Source: Clostridiaceae bacterium
Lineage (GTDB): Bacteria > Bacillota_A > Clostridia > Acetivibrionales > Acetivibrionaceae
Reading direction: 5' to 3'
Length of the DNA: 6,315 bases
Assembly (NCBI GenBank): GCA_012513545.1
Contig: JAAZCB010000702.1
Span: 1-6,315 of the forward strand
Shown: piece after piece, positions 1 to 4,976 of the stretch
Numbering within the stretch: the first letter of the stretch is position 1
Layout: each line of letters begins with the position of its first letter
Notes under the pieces: generated by a model
Database searches by the model: none
What the model was told of the DNA's origin: nothing
What the model saw: the letters and a program-made list of their open reading frames with translations, nothing else
Translations under genes and position numbers: made by a program

Positions 1-300
1 AATATTTCGTTGACTTTTCACACAGTCTGACGGTTCCTTGGCACAATGGAGCAAATGTGATAAGATTCCCGAGGAAGGGGGCGGTCATAATGCCAAGAAG
101 AGCACGACTGCTTTCACGACCTTCGCCACAGTACAGCCTCATTCTTGCTCAAACAGGGTTTCAGCCTGAAAGAAGTATCTGTTTGGCTTGGCCATTCTGA
201 TATACAAACCACAGCTAACATATACGCTCACATAGACAAAGAACAGCAGGAAAACATGGCTAAAACACTAAATGAGAGCATTCTGTTAGAAGATTTTTAA
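1..300 (+). pseudogene. Tyrosine recombinase (phage/ICE integrase), decayed C-terminal remnant
   Basis: The frame ending at the TAA of 298-300 encodes the C-terminal catalytic half of a tyrosine recombinase from about base 112. HDLRHS (from 115) carries the second catalytic Arg, WLGHS carries the His/Trp-box histidine, and NIYAHID carries the nucleophilic Tyr. About 60 residues follow the HDLRHS box start, as expected for the family's end. Upstream this frame is closed by stops at 28-30, 58-63 and 88-90. The expected preceding motif LFTQSDG appears in another frame (14-34), and that frame has a stop at 11-13. The segment between about 35 and 112 does not resemble the usual linker. The gene therefore carries at least one frameshift plus degeneration and is probably inactive; the window edge hides the rest. 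Its end lies about 70 bp from the 3' end of a tRNA-Leu gene, a common integration target. That this is an element scar is inference. Confidence 0.85.
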
Positions 301-329
301 GATGTTAGAAGTTTATTAGAAAATCGGGT

Positions 330-373
330 AAAATTAAAGGGTTTAAGATAATTTAAAATTCTCTCAAACCCTT
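330..373 (-). terminator. Intrinsic terminator of tRNA-Leu
   Basis: The inverted repeat 337-348 / 362-373 forms a 12-bp stem with one G-U pair when read on the minus strand, with a 13-nt loop. It is followed by TAATTTT (336-330). The hairpin begins at the terminal A of the tRNA CCA end. There is no T-run on the plus-strand side, so it serves the minus strand. The U-tract is modest. Confidence 0.65.
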
Positions 374-459
374 GGTGCCGAAGGTCGGACTCGAACCGAC
401 ATGGTATCGCTACCGCTGGATTTTGAGTCCAGTGCGTCTGCCAGTTTCACCACTTCGGC
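373..459 (-). tRNA. tRNA-Leu, anticodon CAA
   Basis: This is an 87-nt class II tRNA on the minus strand. The 7-bp acceptor stem GCCGAAG/CTTCGGC (453-459 with 377-383) is followed by discriminator A and an encoded CCA (375-373). The T-arm is GTCGG-TTCGAGT-CCGAC, and a long variable arm holds a GGTA/TACC stem, as expected for leucine. The anticodon loop is CTCAAAA with anticodon CAA at 425-423, reading UUG codons. It has its own promoter and terminator. Its 3' end faces the integrase remnant, making it a plausible former attachment site. Confidence 0.97.
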
Positions 460-496
460 GTATTATGTTTTACGTGCTTTCATTCACGCAAAAGTT

Positions 497-525
497 ATTA
501 TACAACAGCCCCATATTGTTGTCAA
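497..525 (-). promoter_or_regulatory. Consensus sigma-A promoter of tRNA-Leu
   Basis: On the minus strand, TTGACA (525-520) and TATAAT (502-497) are separated by exactly 17 bp, a perfect match to the vegetative consensus. Transcription would start near 490, about 30 nt before the mature tRNA 5' end. Confidence 0.9.
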
Positions 526-582
526 CTTTTTTCAGACAGTTTTTTTTCCAAAATAAAAAATAAAAAAAGTTAAATTTTTCTG

Positions 583-611
583 TTGACATTATTGAGATAA
601 GCTTTTATAAT
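583..611 (+). promoter_or_regulatory. Consensus sigma-A promoter of tRNA-Lys
   Basis: TTGACA (583-588) and TATAAT (606-611) are separated by exactly 17 bp, a perfect vegetative promoter. The expected start is near 618, about 17 nt before the mature tRNA. It lies back to back with the tRNA-Leu promoter, with less than 60 bp between the two -35 boxes. Confidence 0.92.
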
Positions 612-634
612 ATATAATTGTTCGGCAAAAACAT

Positions 635-710
635 GCGCTATTAGCTCAGTTGGTAGAGCAACTGACTCTTAATCAGTGGGCCCTGGGTTCGAGTCCCCGA
701 TGGCGCACCA
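635..710 (+). tRNA. tRNA-Lys, anticodon CUU
   Basis: This is a 76-nt tRNA. The acceptor stem GCGCTAT/ATGGCGC has one G-U pair, the D-stem is GCTC/GAGC and the anticodon stem is ACTGA/TCAGT. The loop CTCTTAA gives anticodon CUU, reading AAG. It ends in discriminator A and an encoded CCA (708-710). The T-stem CTGGG/CCCCG contains one U-C mismatch at the second pair, which is unusual but not disabling. It is a single-gene unit with a perfect promoter and a terminator 5 nt downstream. Confidence 0.97.
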
Positions 711-714
711 ACGT

Positions 715-753
715 AAAACCCTTGAAGTGAACAGCTTCGAGGGTTTTTGTTTT
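715..753 (+). terminator. Intrinsic terminator of tRNA-Lys
   Basis: The stem 716-727 / 735-746 (12 bp, one G-U) has a 7-nt loop and is followed by TTTTTGTTTTG, with T residues continuing from 744 to 753. It lies directly behind the tRNA. Confidence 0.92.
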
Positions 754-795
754 GTTTCCGATATCTCATGTGATATTTTTATTTTTTTCTGAATC

Positions 796-827
796 TTCAC
801 AAAATCTTCACATAACTTTTTTATAAT
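796..827 (+). promoter_or_regulatory. Pho-box-like direct repeat with -10 element
   Basis: TTCACA occurs twice (796-801 and 807-812) with an 11-bp period, followed 9 bp later by a perfect TATAAT (822-827). No -35 hexamer lies at the usual distance. A direct hexamer repeat with 11-bp period replacing the -35 is the layout of PhoP/PhoB-activated promoters, whose consensus half-site is close to TTNACA. No protein gene follows; transcription would run into the hairpins at 852-887 and 998-1044. The phosphate link is inference from spacing and sequence only, in an AT-rich region where chance matches occur. Confidence 0.35.
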
Positions 828-851
828 TATATTACGACAAACTTTCCAAAC

Positions 852-887
852 GAAAAAGGCCGGTTCAATACTTTATCGGTCTTTTTC
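852..887. terminator. Hairpin with A-run/T-run arms, terminator-like
   Basis: The arms 852-862 and 877-887 form an 11-bp stem (GAAAAAGGCCG with CGGTCTTTTTC, one G-U) with a 14-nt loop. The A-run in the 5' arm and T-run in the 3' arm give it terminator character on both strands. No gene is visible immediately on either side, so what it ends is unclear. Confidence 0.5.
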
Positions 888-997
888 ACTTTATGATTGA
901 AATCAAGGAATTTTATCAATATTATAAAAAAGTGCTAATGTTAATTCAAAGTAAATACGATATTATTCTCGAACAATGAAAAAACTCCCCTAATAAA

Positions 998-1044
998 TCC
1001 GAAACATTTACCCACCTCATATAGGAATGTTTCGGAATTTTTTT
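998..1044 (+). terminator. Strong intrinsic terminator without an obvious gene upstream
   Basis: The perfect 11-bp inverted repeat TCCGAAACATT (998-1008) / AATGTTTCGGA (1026-1036) has a 17-nt loop and is followed by A and seven T residues (1038-1044). It is oriented for plus-strand transcription. The preceding ~250 bases contain no convincing protein gene, so it may end a short untranslated RNA starting near 834, or be left from a lost gene. It also insulates the downstream structured RNA from read-through. Confidence 0.8.
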
Positions 1045-1060
1045 ATCCGTTAACAATCTT

Positions 1061-1080
1061 ACAAGTATACCCTTACTTGT
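1061..1080. promoter_or_regulatory. Operator-like dyad upstream of the structured RNA
   Basis: The perfect interrupted palindrome ACAAGTA (1061-1067) / TACTTGT (1074-1080) has a 6-nt centre. It lies about 50-65 bp upstream of the presumed start of the structured RNA. There is no T-run, so it looks more like a protein-binding dyad than a terminator. Its function is not shown by the sequence. Confidence 0.3.
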
Positions 1081-1391
1081 GTAAACTTAACATACATTAA
1101 AAAAGTTTTGTGGGTCATAATAATATCACAAGGGTTCGTGATGGTTGAGCCAAGATCATTATAAGGTCAATTGATGGCTTTATAATGATCGGCCAAAGGT
1201 TAATACCGGGTTTCGTCAGTGTTGACGCTAAGGCTCGATATTAGCCGGAGGGAAGAATATTATATGTCCTGTAAAGCTGTACTGCAGCACAAAATGTTGC
1301 AGTGCGGTTAAAAGGGATGTATGATATTCGAGCTAAGATTATCAAGGGTTCCGCAGGGACCTTCAGAGTATGGGTGTTTTTTTCTCTAGAT

Positions 1392-1515
1392 CCTGGAGGT
1401 TTGCTGCAGCCGAAAGGTTGCAGCAGGCTTCTAAGGTATCCTTGATGGTCGAGCATAGGTTTGTATGGGTTGTGTAATGCTTGTATTCAGCCGAAAGGTT
1501 GAATGCAGGTATGTA
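1392..1515 (+). repeat. Two related GAAA-tetraloop hairpins inside the structured RNA
   Basis: The 14-mer CAGCCGAAAGGTTG occurs at 1407-1420 and 1488-1501 as the apex of two hairpins. The first (1392-1436) has about 20 bp with a single bulged A at 1433. The second (1475-1515) has about 18 bp with a single bulged G at 1513. The lower stems differ in sequence yet both keep pairing, and both bulges lie on the 3' strand. This suggests duplicated or convergent structural modules. Confidence 0.7.
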
Positions 1516-1556
1516 ATGATCTGTACAGGCTGAAGCAAAAATCACCACGGGCTCTT

Positions 1557-1595
1557 GTTTGAATTAAGAAATCTTCCCTTATAATTCAAACTTTT
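1557..1595 (+). terminator. Terminator of the structured RNA
   Basis: GTTTGAATTA (1557-1566) pairs with TAATTCAAAC (1582-1591), a perfect 10-bp stem with a 15-nt loop, followed by TTTTC (1592-1596). Only the plus strand has a T-run. The stem is AT-rich and the U-tract short, so efficiency may be modest. It shares two bases (1557-1558) with the closing helix of the RNA and abuts the mgtE stop codon at 1596-1598. Confidence 0.65.
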
Positions 1596-2939
1596 CTAAC
1601 TCAATCTGTCTATAAACACAGTTGCAAGCCCTAAGAAAAAGAAAAATCCCAGAACATCAGTTATTGTTGTAACAAAAACCGCTGATGCCAGAGCCGGGTC
1701 TATTTTCAACTTCTTTAGCACAACAGGTATTACATACCCTGAAAACGTAGCGACAACCATATTTAAAAGCATAGCTATGCCAATTACAAACCCAAAAATA
1801 TAGTTTTTATTCCATATCATTCCCAAAACACCTGCTGTTAAGCCGATTGCTCCCCCCATCATTATACCTACTCCAACTTCCTTTACAAGAACCTTTTTGG
1901 CATTCCCAAATGTTAACTCTCCCAAGGCAATAGAACGCACAATTATTGTGAGAGTCTGAGTTCCGGTATTCCCACCCATACCTGCTACAATAGGCATAAA
2001 TGATGCAAGAGCTACAACTTTCTGAATTGTGCCTGCAAAAAAGCTTACGGTGACAGCCGCCAGAATTGCAGTCAGCAAATTCACATAAAGCCATGGAAGT
2101 CTCTTCTTTACGGAATTCGTCAAAGTCCCTTCAATTTTTTCACTCCCGCTAACACCCGCCAGACGGTATATGTCTTCTGTGTCTTCATCCCTTACAACCC
2201 TTATGATATCATCCACAGTTATAATTCCAAGCATTACTTCCTTTTCGTCAACCACAGGAATAATCAAAAATCCATACTTTTCAAAAAAGTGTCCAACCTC
2301 TTCCTGATCGGTGTCAACCTGAACACTTATAACATTTTCATTCATAACCTGTGAGACAACCACATCAAATCCGTTTGATACAATGTCCCTTAATGAGATA
2401 ACACCTTTCAGCTTCCCTGCTTCAGTAAGCACATAGACATAATAAGCTGTTTCTGCCCCCGGAGCCTCTTTCTGCAGGTATGCAAGAGCCTCCCCTATTG
2501 TCATGTTGTCCTTTATGGCAATAAACTCTGTAGCCATTATTCCTCCAGCCGTATGGGGATCATAGCTCATCAGCTGTTTAACCTTTGGGGCATCATCTTC
2601 ATCAATCTTAACCAGCAGTTCATCTGCTTCTTCACGGGTCACTGTACCCAAAAGGTCAACTAACTCGTCTGAAGACATCTCATTAATTATTCTCTTTTGG
2701 AGAGTTTCAGGAAAAAGCGCTAATATTTCAGCCTTTTCCTCATCCTGTGCCTGGTCAAGTATAGATACAATAATGTCTTCAGGAAGCTTACCTAATATAA
2801 GAGCTTTATTGTCCTCAAAATATCTTATTGCATCAAGAAGGTCTTCAGGGTGTATGTCATAAATAATTTCAGATATATCGCTTATATCAGATTTTTGCAA
2901 AAGGTCAATCAATTCTTTATTTGTAATATCTCTGTTCAT
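1596..2939 (-). CDS. mgtE: Magnesium transporter MgtE
   Basis: The 447-aa protein is full length for MgtE, a homodimeric Mg2+-selective channel of the cytoplasmic membrane gated by intracellular Mg2+. Residues 1 to about 130 form the acidic, helical MgtE N domain, and about 135-255 form a CBS-domain pair. An acidic linker (DEDTEDIYRLAGV, 251-263) leads to the plug helix. From about 283 to 445 there are five membrane segments. The family signature GMGGNTGTQ lies at 320-328, and the last helix carries the conserved aspartate D428 in VTTITDVLGF, equivalent to the Mg2+-site aspartate of Thermus MgtE. The ATG start is supported by GGAGGT (2954-2949) 9 nt upstream. It stands alone, divergent from the nucleosidase operon and convergent with the structured RNA. 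No M-box Mg2+ riboswitch is visible in its ~200-bp upstream region. Confidence 0.96.
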   Translation of the reverse strand: MNRDITNKELIDLLQKSDISDISEIIYDIHPEDLLDAIRYFEDNKALILGKLPEDIIVSILDQAQDEEKAEILALFPETLQKRIINEMSSDELVDLLGTVTREEADELLVKIDEDDAPKVKQLMSYDPHTAGGIMATEFIAIKDNMTIGEALAYLQKEAPGAETAYYVYVLTEAGKLKGVISLRDIVSNGFDVVVSQVMNENVISVQVDTDQEEVGHFFEKYGFLIIPVVDEKEVMLGIITVDDIIRVVRDEDTEDIYRLAGVSGSEKIEGTLTNSVKKRLPWLYVNLLTAILAAVTVSFFAGTIQKVVALASFMPIVAGMGGNTGTQTLTIIVRSIALGELTFGNAKKVLVKEVGVGIMMGGAIGLTAGVLGMIWNKNYIFGFVIGIAMLLNMVVATFSGYVIPVVLKKLKIDPALASAVFVTTITDVLGFFFFLGLATVFIDRLS

Positions 2940-3002
2940 GCTTTTAGGACCTCCATGTTTAATTTCAAATATAATACCATAATATGTATCAAAACTTCAT
3001 TT

Positions 3003-3033
3003 AGTATATAGTTTCTGTCAACTGTCCATACAA
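3003..3033 (-). promoter_or_regulatory. Possible promoter of mgtE
   Basis: On the minus strand TATACT (3008-3003) is a good -10. The best upstream hexamer is TTGTAT (3033-3028) at a long 19-bp spacing. The leader would be about 55 nt, too short for an M-box riboswitch. This is the best candidate in the divergent region, but weak. Confidence 0.3.
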
Positions 3034-3091
3034 TTATATCAAATAAATACCGGTAATATATAGTACCAGCACATGTTAATTTTTATGATGT

Positions 3092-3120
3092 TTGAATACA
3101 TAAGCCATGTCTGGTAAAAT
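3092..3120 (+). promoter_or_regulatory. Likely promoter of the nucleosidase / radical-SAM / SDR operon
   Basis: TTGAAT (3092-3097), a 17-bp spacer and TAAAAT (3115-3120) give a reasonable sigma-A promoter, with a start near 3127 and a leader of about 43 nt. The -35 also contains TGAATA, the -35 of forespore sigma-F/G promoters. However, no CATnnTA-type -10 lies at 17-18 bp, so vegetative transcription is favoured. Confidence 0.5.
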
Positions 3121-3159
3121 ATCATATATATGAGCTAACACAATGATATTTAAACATAC

Positions 3160-3165
3160 GGAGAG
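3160..3165 (+). promoter_or_regulatory. Ribosome binding site that fixes the start at 3170
   Basis: GGAGAG lies 4 nt before the ATG at 3170-3172. The in-frame ATG at 3143 lacks a comparable site, and the family's first beta strand (MILITTA) begins exactly at 3170. Confidence 0.75.
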
Positions 3166-3169
3166 TTTT

Positions 3170-3997
3170 ATGATACTGATTACTACTGCTTTGTTTCATG
3201 AGGCAAAACCTCTTATTGAATACTTTAACCTGATAAAAGCTCCCTCATCAACAAGGTTTGATTTATACTCAAATGGAGAAATATACCTTGTAATAAGCGG
3301 AGTCGGATTACTAAAATCTGTTGTTGCAACCACCTGGCTAATTGCCCATACACCGAAGAGCACATCAAAAACAGCTTTCAATATTGGAATTTGTGGTTCC
3401 TTTTCAGATAAATATGAAGTCGGCACACTGGTCATTGCAAATAAAATAACTTGTCACGAGCTTAAAAGAACATATTATCCCGACATGCTGATAAGGCATA
3501 ATTTTGTTGAAGCTGCTGTAAACACCTTTCTAAGTCCTGCTGATAAAGGTGAAGCAGGGTTGGCTTATGAAGGCTTTGCCGATATGGAGGCCGCCGGTTT
3601 TATGGAAGCTGCTCTTAATTTTCTGCCACCCCATAACATCTTCTGCCTTAAAGTAGTATCGGACTACCTGGAGCCGGAATCAGTCAGCCGGGATTTGGTG
3701 TTAAAGCTCATAGCCCGGAATATAGTAAACTTTGAATACTTGTTTGATATAGGAAAAAAAATAAACAAATCTTTTACTGATGTTTTTAGCTCTCAGGATT
3801 ATGAAATGCTGGACAGCATTTCAAATAACTTAAAATTTACAGTCAGTTTAAAACACCAGCTTGTTAAAATTGCAAGGCAATATAAAAACCGAAAGGGCAA
3901 CCTTGATATTATGGCTCCTTTTTGCAACGTTGCTGTAAAATCGAAAAATGAAGGGAAGATAGTATTTGAAAAACTTAAAGAGCTGCTGCTTAAATGA
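3170..3997 (+). CDS. Nucleosidase/phosphorylase-fold protein (MTA/SAH nucleosidase-like)
   Basis: The 275-aa protein belongs to the PNP/UDP phosphorylase superfamily and is closest in motif pattern to MTA/SAH nucleosidase and futalosine hydrolase. Counting from the 3170 start, it shows MILITTALFHEAKPL with the base-site Glu (about E11) and a Gly-containing SGVGLLKSVVAT. NIGICGSF then VGTLVIA follow, then FADMEAAGF (ribose-binding M139/E140), and finally KVVSDYLE with the catalytic Asp D165. These are the residues needed for N-glycosidic cleavage of a 5'-modified adenosine-type nucleoside. About 90 residues after residue 185 form a helical C-terminal extension absent from the compact ~230-aa nucleosidases. 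Its 3' end overlaps the radical-SAM gene. Pairing with a radical-SAM gene suggests removal of 5'-deoxyadenosine, as inference. A hydrolase is favoured over a phosphorylase, but substrate cannot be read from sequence. Confidence 0.82.
   Translation: MILITTALFHEAKPLIEYFNLIKAPSSTRFDLYSNGEIYLVISGVGLLKSVVATTWLIAHTPKSTSKTAFNIGICGSFSDKYEVGTLVIANKITCHELKRTYYPDMLIRHNFVEAAVNTFLSPADKGEAGLAYEGFADMEAAGFMEAALNFLPPHNIFCLKVVSDYLEPESVSRDLVLKLIARNIVNFEYLFDIGKKINKSFTDVFSSQDYEMLDSISNNLKFTVSLKHQLVKIARQYKNRKGNLDIMAPFCNVAVKSKNEGKIVFEKLKELLLK
3952..3958 (+). promoter_or_regulatory. Weak ribosome binding site before a TTG start
   Basis: AGGGAAG lies 7 nt before TTG 3966-3968, the only upstream in-frame start giving the whole N-terminus of the radical-SAM protein. 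It is a partial anti-16S match inside the preceding gene. The more usual arrangement, an ATGA overlap at 3994-3997, is out of frame with this protein. Confidence 0.35.
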
Positions 3998-4976
3998 CAA
4001 ATTTTCCCATGTGTATGTGGAAGAAAGGGCTTTGTCTTACCCTCTTACAGACAAAATACTTGATCGTTTTGAAAAATCCGAAAAAATAATCATCAAACAT
4101 TACAAGGATGTATTTTGCCGTCCTCATCAGGACTTTCAGCTTCAAAAAGCCTCCCAGAAACTCATACTTGCAGTGAAGGAGGATAACTTTTTGTACAAAG
4201 GTGCAGACCTATGCCAAAGTTTCGGCAATAGCAACTTCTATTACACCTCCACTGTTTTAAACTGCATATACAACTGTGACTACTGCTACCTTCAGGGCAT
4301 GTATCCTTCTGCTTACATTACGGCCTTTGTAAATATTGATGACTTCTTTGACGATGTCTCAAGCAAGCTTGAAAAAGGACCTTTGTACCTTACAATATCC
4401 TATGACACAGACCTTCTTTCCCTGGAAACCCTACTGCCTTTTACATCAATGTGGCTTGACTATGCCGCAAAGAACCCCGGACTTACACTTGAAGTTCGGA
4501 CAAAAAGTTCCAACTTTAAGTCTGTAAGTCATATAGAAAGCATCAGCAATGTGGTCCTTGCATGGACCCTGTCCCCTCAATGTATTATTGATAAACATGA
4601 AGCCCCCTCTCCATCTTTGGAAAGCAGGCTTAAATCAATAGCAGCGGCTATTGACGCAGGCTGGAATGTCAGGCTGTGCTTTGACCCGGTGATTATGACG
4701 GATAACTGGCAGACAGTTTATGAAGACTTTATCTCAAGGGTATTCTCTGTTCTTCCGTATAATAAAATAAATGATGTAAGCATCGGCTCCTTCAGAATGT
4801 CCTGTGATTACCTGAAAAGAATCAGAAAACAGCGAAATGACTCCGCTCTGATTTTTTATCCCTTTGAGTGCAAGGACGGTATAGCAAGATACCCGGCTCA
4901 AATTGAAAAATCCCTGCTTGATAACATGGTAAGTCTCGTATCTGAATATATCGAAAAGGAGAGGATATTTTTATGA
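3966..4976 (+). CDS. Radical-SAM protein of the spore photoproduct lyase family, probably not a true lyase
   Basis: The 336-aa product (from TTG) is about the length of spore photoproduct lyase. FSHVYVEERALSYPL near the N-terminus matches the SPL opening, and LNCIYNCDYCYLQG carries the 4Fe-4S motif CxxxCxxC (C100, C104, C107). The tyrosines flanking the last cysteine (Y106, Y108) are kept, as in SPL. The block that in Bacillus SPL reads SCTSD, with the hydrogen-donor Cys141, here reads SYDTD (S145-D149), so that cysteine appears to be replaced by Tyr146. SAM-dependent radical chemistry is expected, but repair of spore photoproduct in DNA is doubtful. The gene overlaps its upstream neighbour by 32 nt if TTG is used, and the next gene by 4 nt (ATGA). 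The start is uncertain: TTG at 3966, or an ancestral ATG at 3994 followed by a 1-nt loss. Confidence 0.85.
   Translation: MKNLKSCCLNDKFSHVYVEERALSYPLTDKILDRFEKSEKIIIKHYKDVFCRPHQDFQLQKASQKLILAVKEDNFLYKGADLCQSFGNSNFYYTSTVLNCIYNCDYCYLQGMYPSAYITAFVNIDDFFDDVSSKLEKGPLYLTISYDTDLLSLETLLPFTSMWLDYAAKNPGLTLEVRTKSSNFKSVSHIESISNVVLAWTLSPQCIIDKHEAPSPSLESRLKSIAAAIDAGWNVRLCFDPVIMTDNWQTVYEDFISRVFSVLPYNKINDVSIGSFRMSCDYLKRIRKQRNDSALIFYPFECKDGIARYPAQIEKSLLDNMVSLVSEYIEKERIFL

Larger units (their letters stand above)
1128..1595 (+). ncRNA. Large candidate structured non-coding RNA, family not recognised
   Basis: The two ends pair: 1128-1140 with 1546-1558, 13 bp with three G-U pairs, closing a ~430-nt domain. Inside are six helices. 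P2 is 1154-1169/1175-1190 (16 bp, two wobbles, 5-nt loop). P3 is 1198-1210/1234-1246 (one C-A mismatch), enclosing CGTCA-GTGT-TGACG at 1214-1227. P4 is 1255-1270/1314-1329 (16 bp), continuing past an internal loop into 1275-1289/1295-1309 (15 bp). P5 is 1344-1363 with one bulge. P6 (1392-1436) and P7 (1475-1515) are long hairpins capped by GAAA on a CC/GG stem. Wobbles instead of mismatches suggest selection on pairing. No protein frame is credible here. A -10-like CATAAT (1116-1121) would start transcription near 1128, but no good -35 lies 17 bp upstream. A terminator ends it. Size and ornateness recall OLE, ROOL or GOLLD RNAs, but I recognise no diagnostic sequence of these. RNase P, tmRNA, SRP and T-box signatures are absent. 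Confidence 0.8.

Noticed and set aside
372..563. 63-codon plus-strand frame across tRNA-Leu
   Set aside because: It is the complement of the tRNA gene and its promoter, with no ribosome binding site.
893..979. 28-codon plus-strand frame starting MIEIKEFYQYYKK between the hairpin at 852-887 and the terminator at 998
   Set aside because: No Shine-Dalgarno sequence before the ATG and no known family; open frames this short are expected by chance in AT-rich DNA. Could be revisited if the 834-1044 transcript is real.
1344..1363. T-box antiterminator-like sequence (AGGGTTCCGCAGG)
   Set aside because: It lacks the AGGGTGGNACCGCG consensus, has no specifier stem, and no aminoacyl-tRNA synthetase or amino-acid gene follows on the plus strand.
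1369..1468. Possible 11-nt GAAA-tetraloop receptor (TATGG at 1369-1373 and 1464-1468, CTAAG at 1333-1337 and 1431-1435)
   Set aside because: No pair of these elements forms the complete CCTAAG/TATGG receptor in a continuous helix, and 1431-1435 is already paired in the 1392-1436 hairpin.
1407..1501. CRISPR-like repeat because of the recurring 14-mer CAGCCGAAAGGTTG
   Set aside because: Only two copies, each the loop of a longer, unrelated-sequence stem; no regular spacer array and no cas genes.
1241..1548. Minus-strand open frames of 61 and 71 codons inside the structured RNA
   Set aside because: No ribosome binding site, no recognisable domain, and they overlap each other and the hairpins; the palindromic stems explain their composition.
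3092..3129. Forespore sigma-G promoter for the SPL-family operon
   Set aside because: TGAATA matches the -35, but the only CATATAT-like -10 is 24 bp away, too far; a sigma-A promoter with 17-bp spacing fits better.
2940..3142. M-box Mg2+ riboswitch upstream of mgtE
   Set aside because: The divergent region is only about 200 bp, AT-rich, without the conserved M-box cores or a terminator/antiterminator pair on the minus strand.
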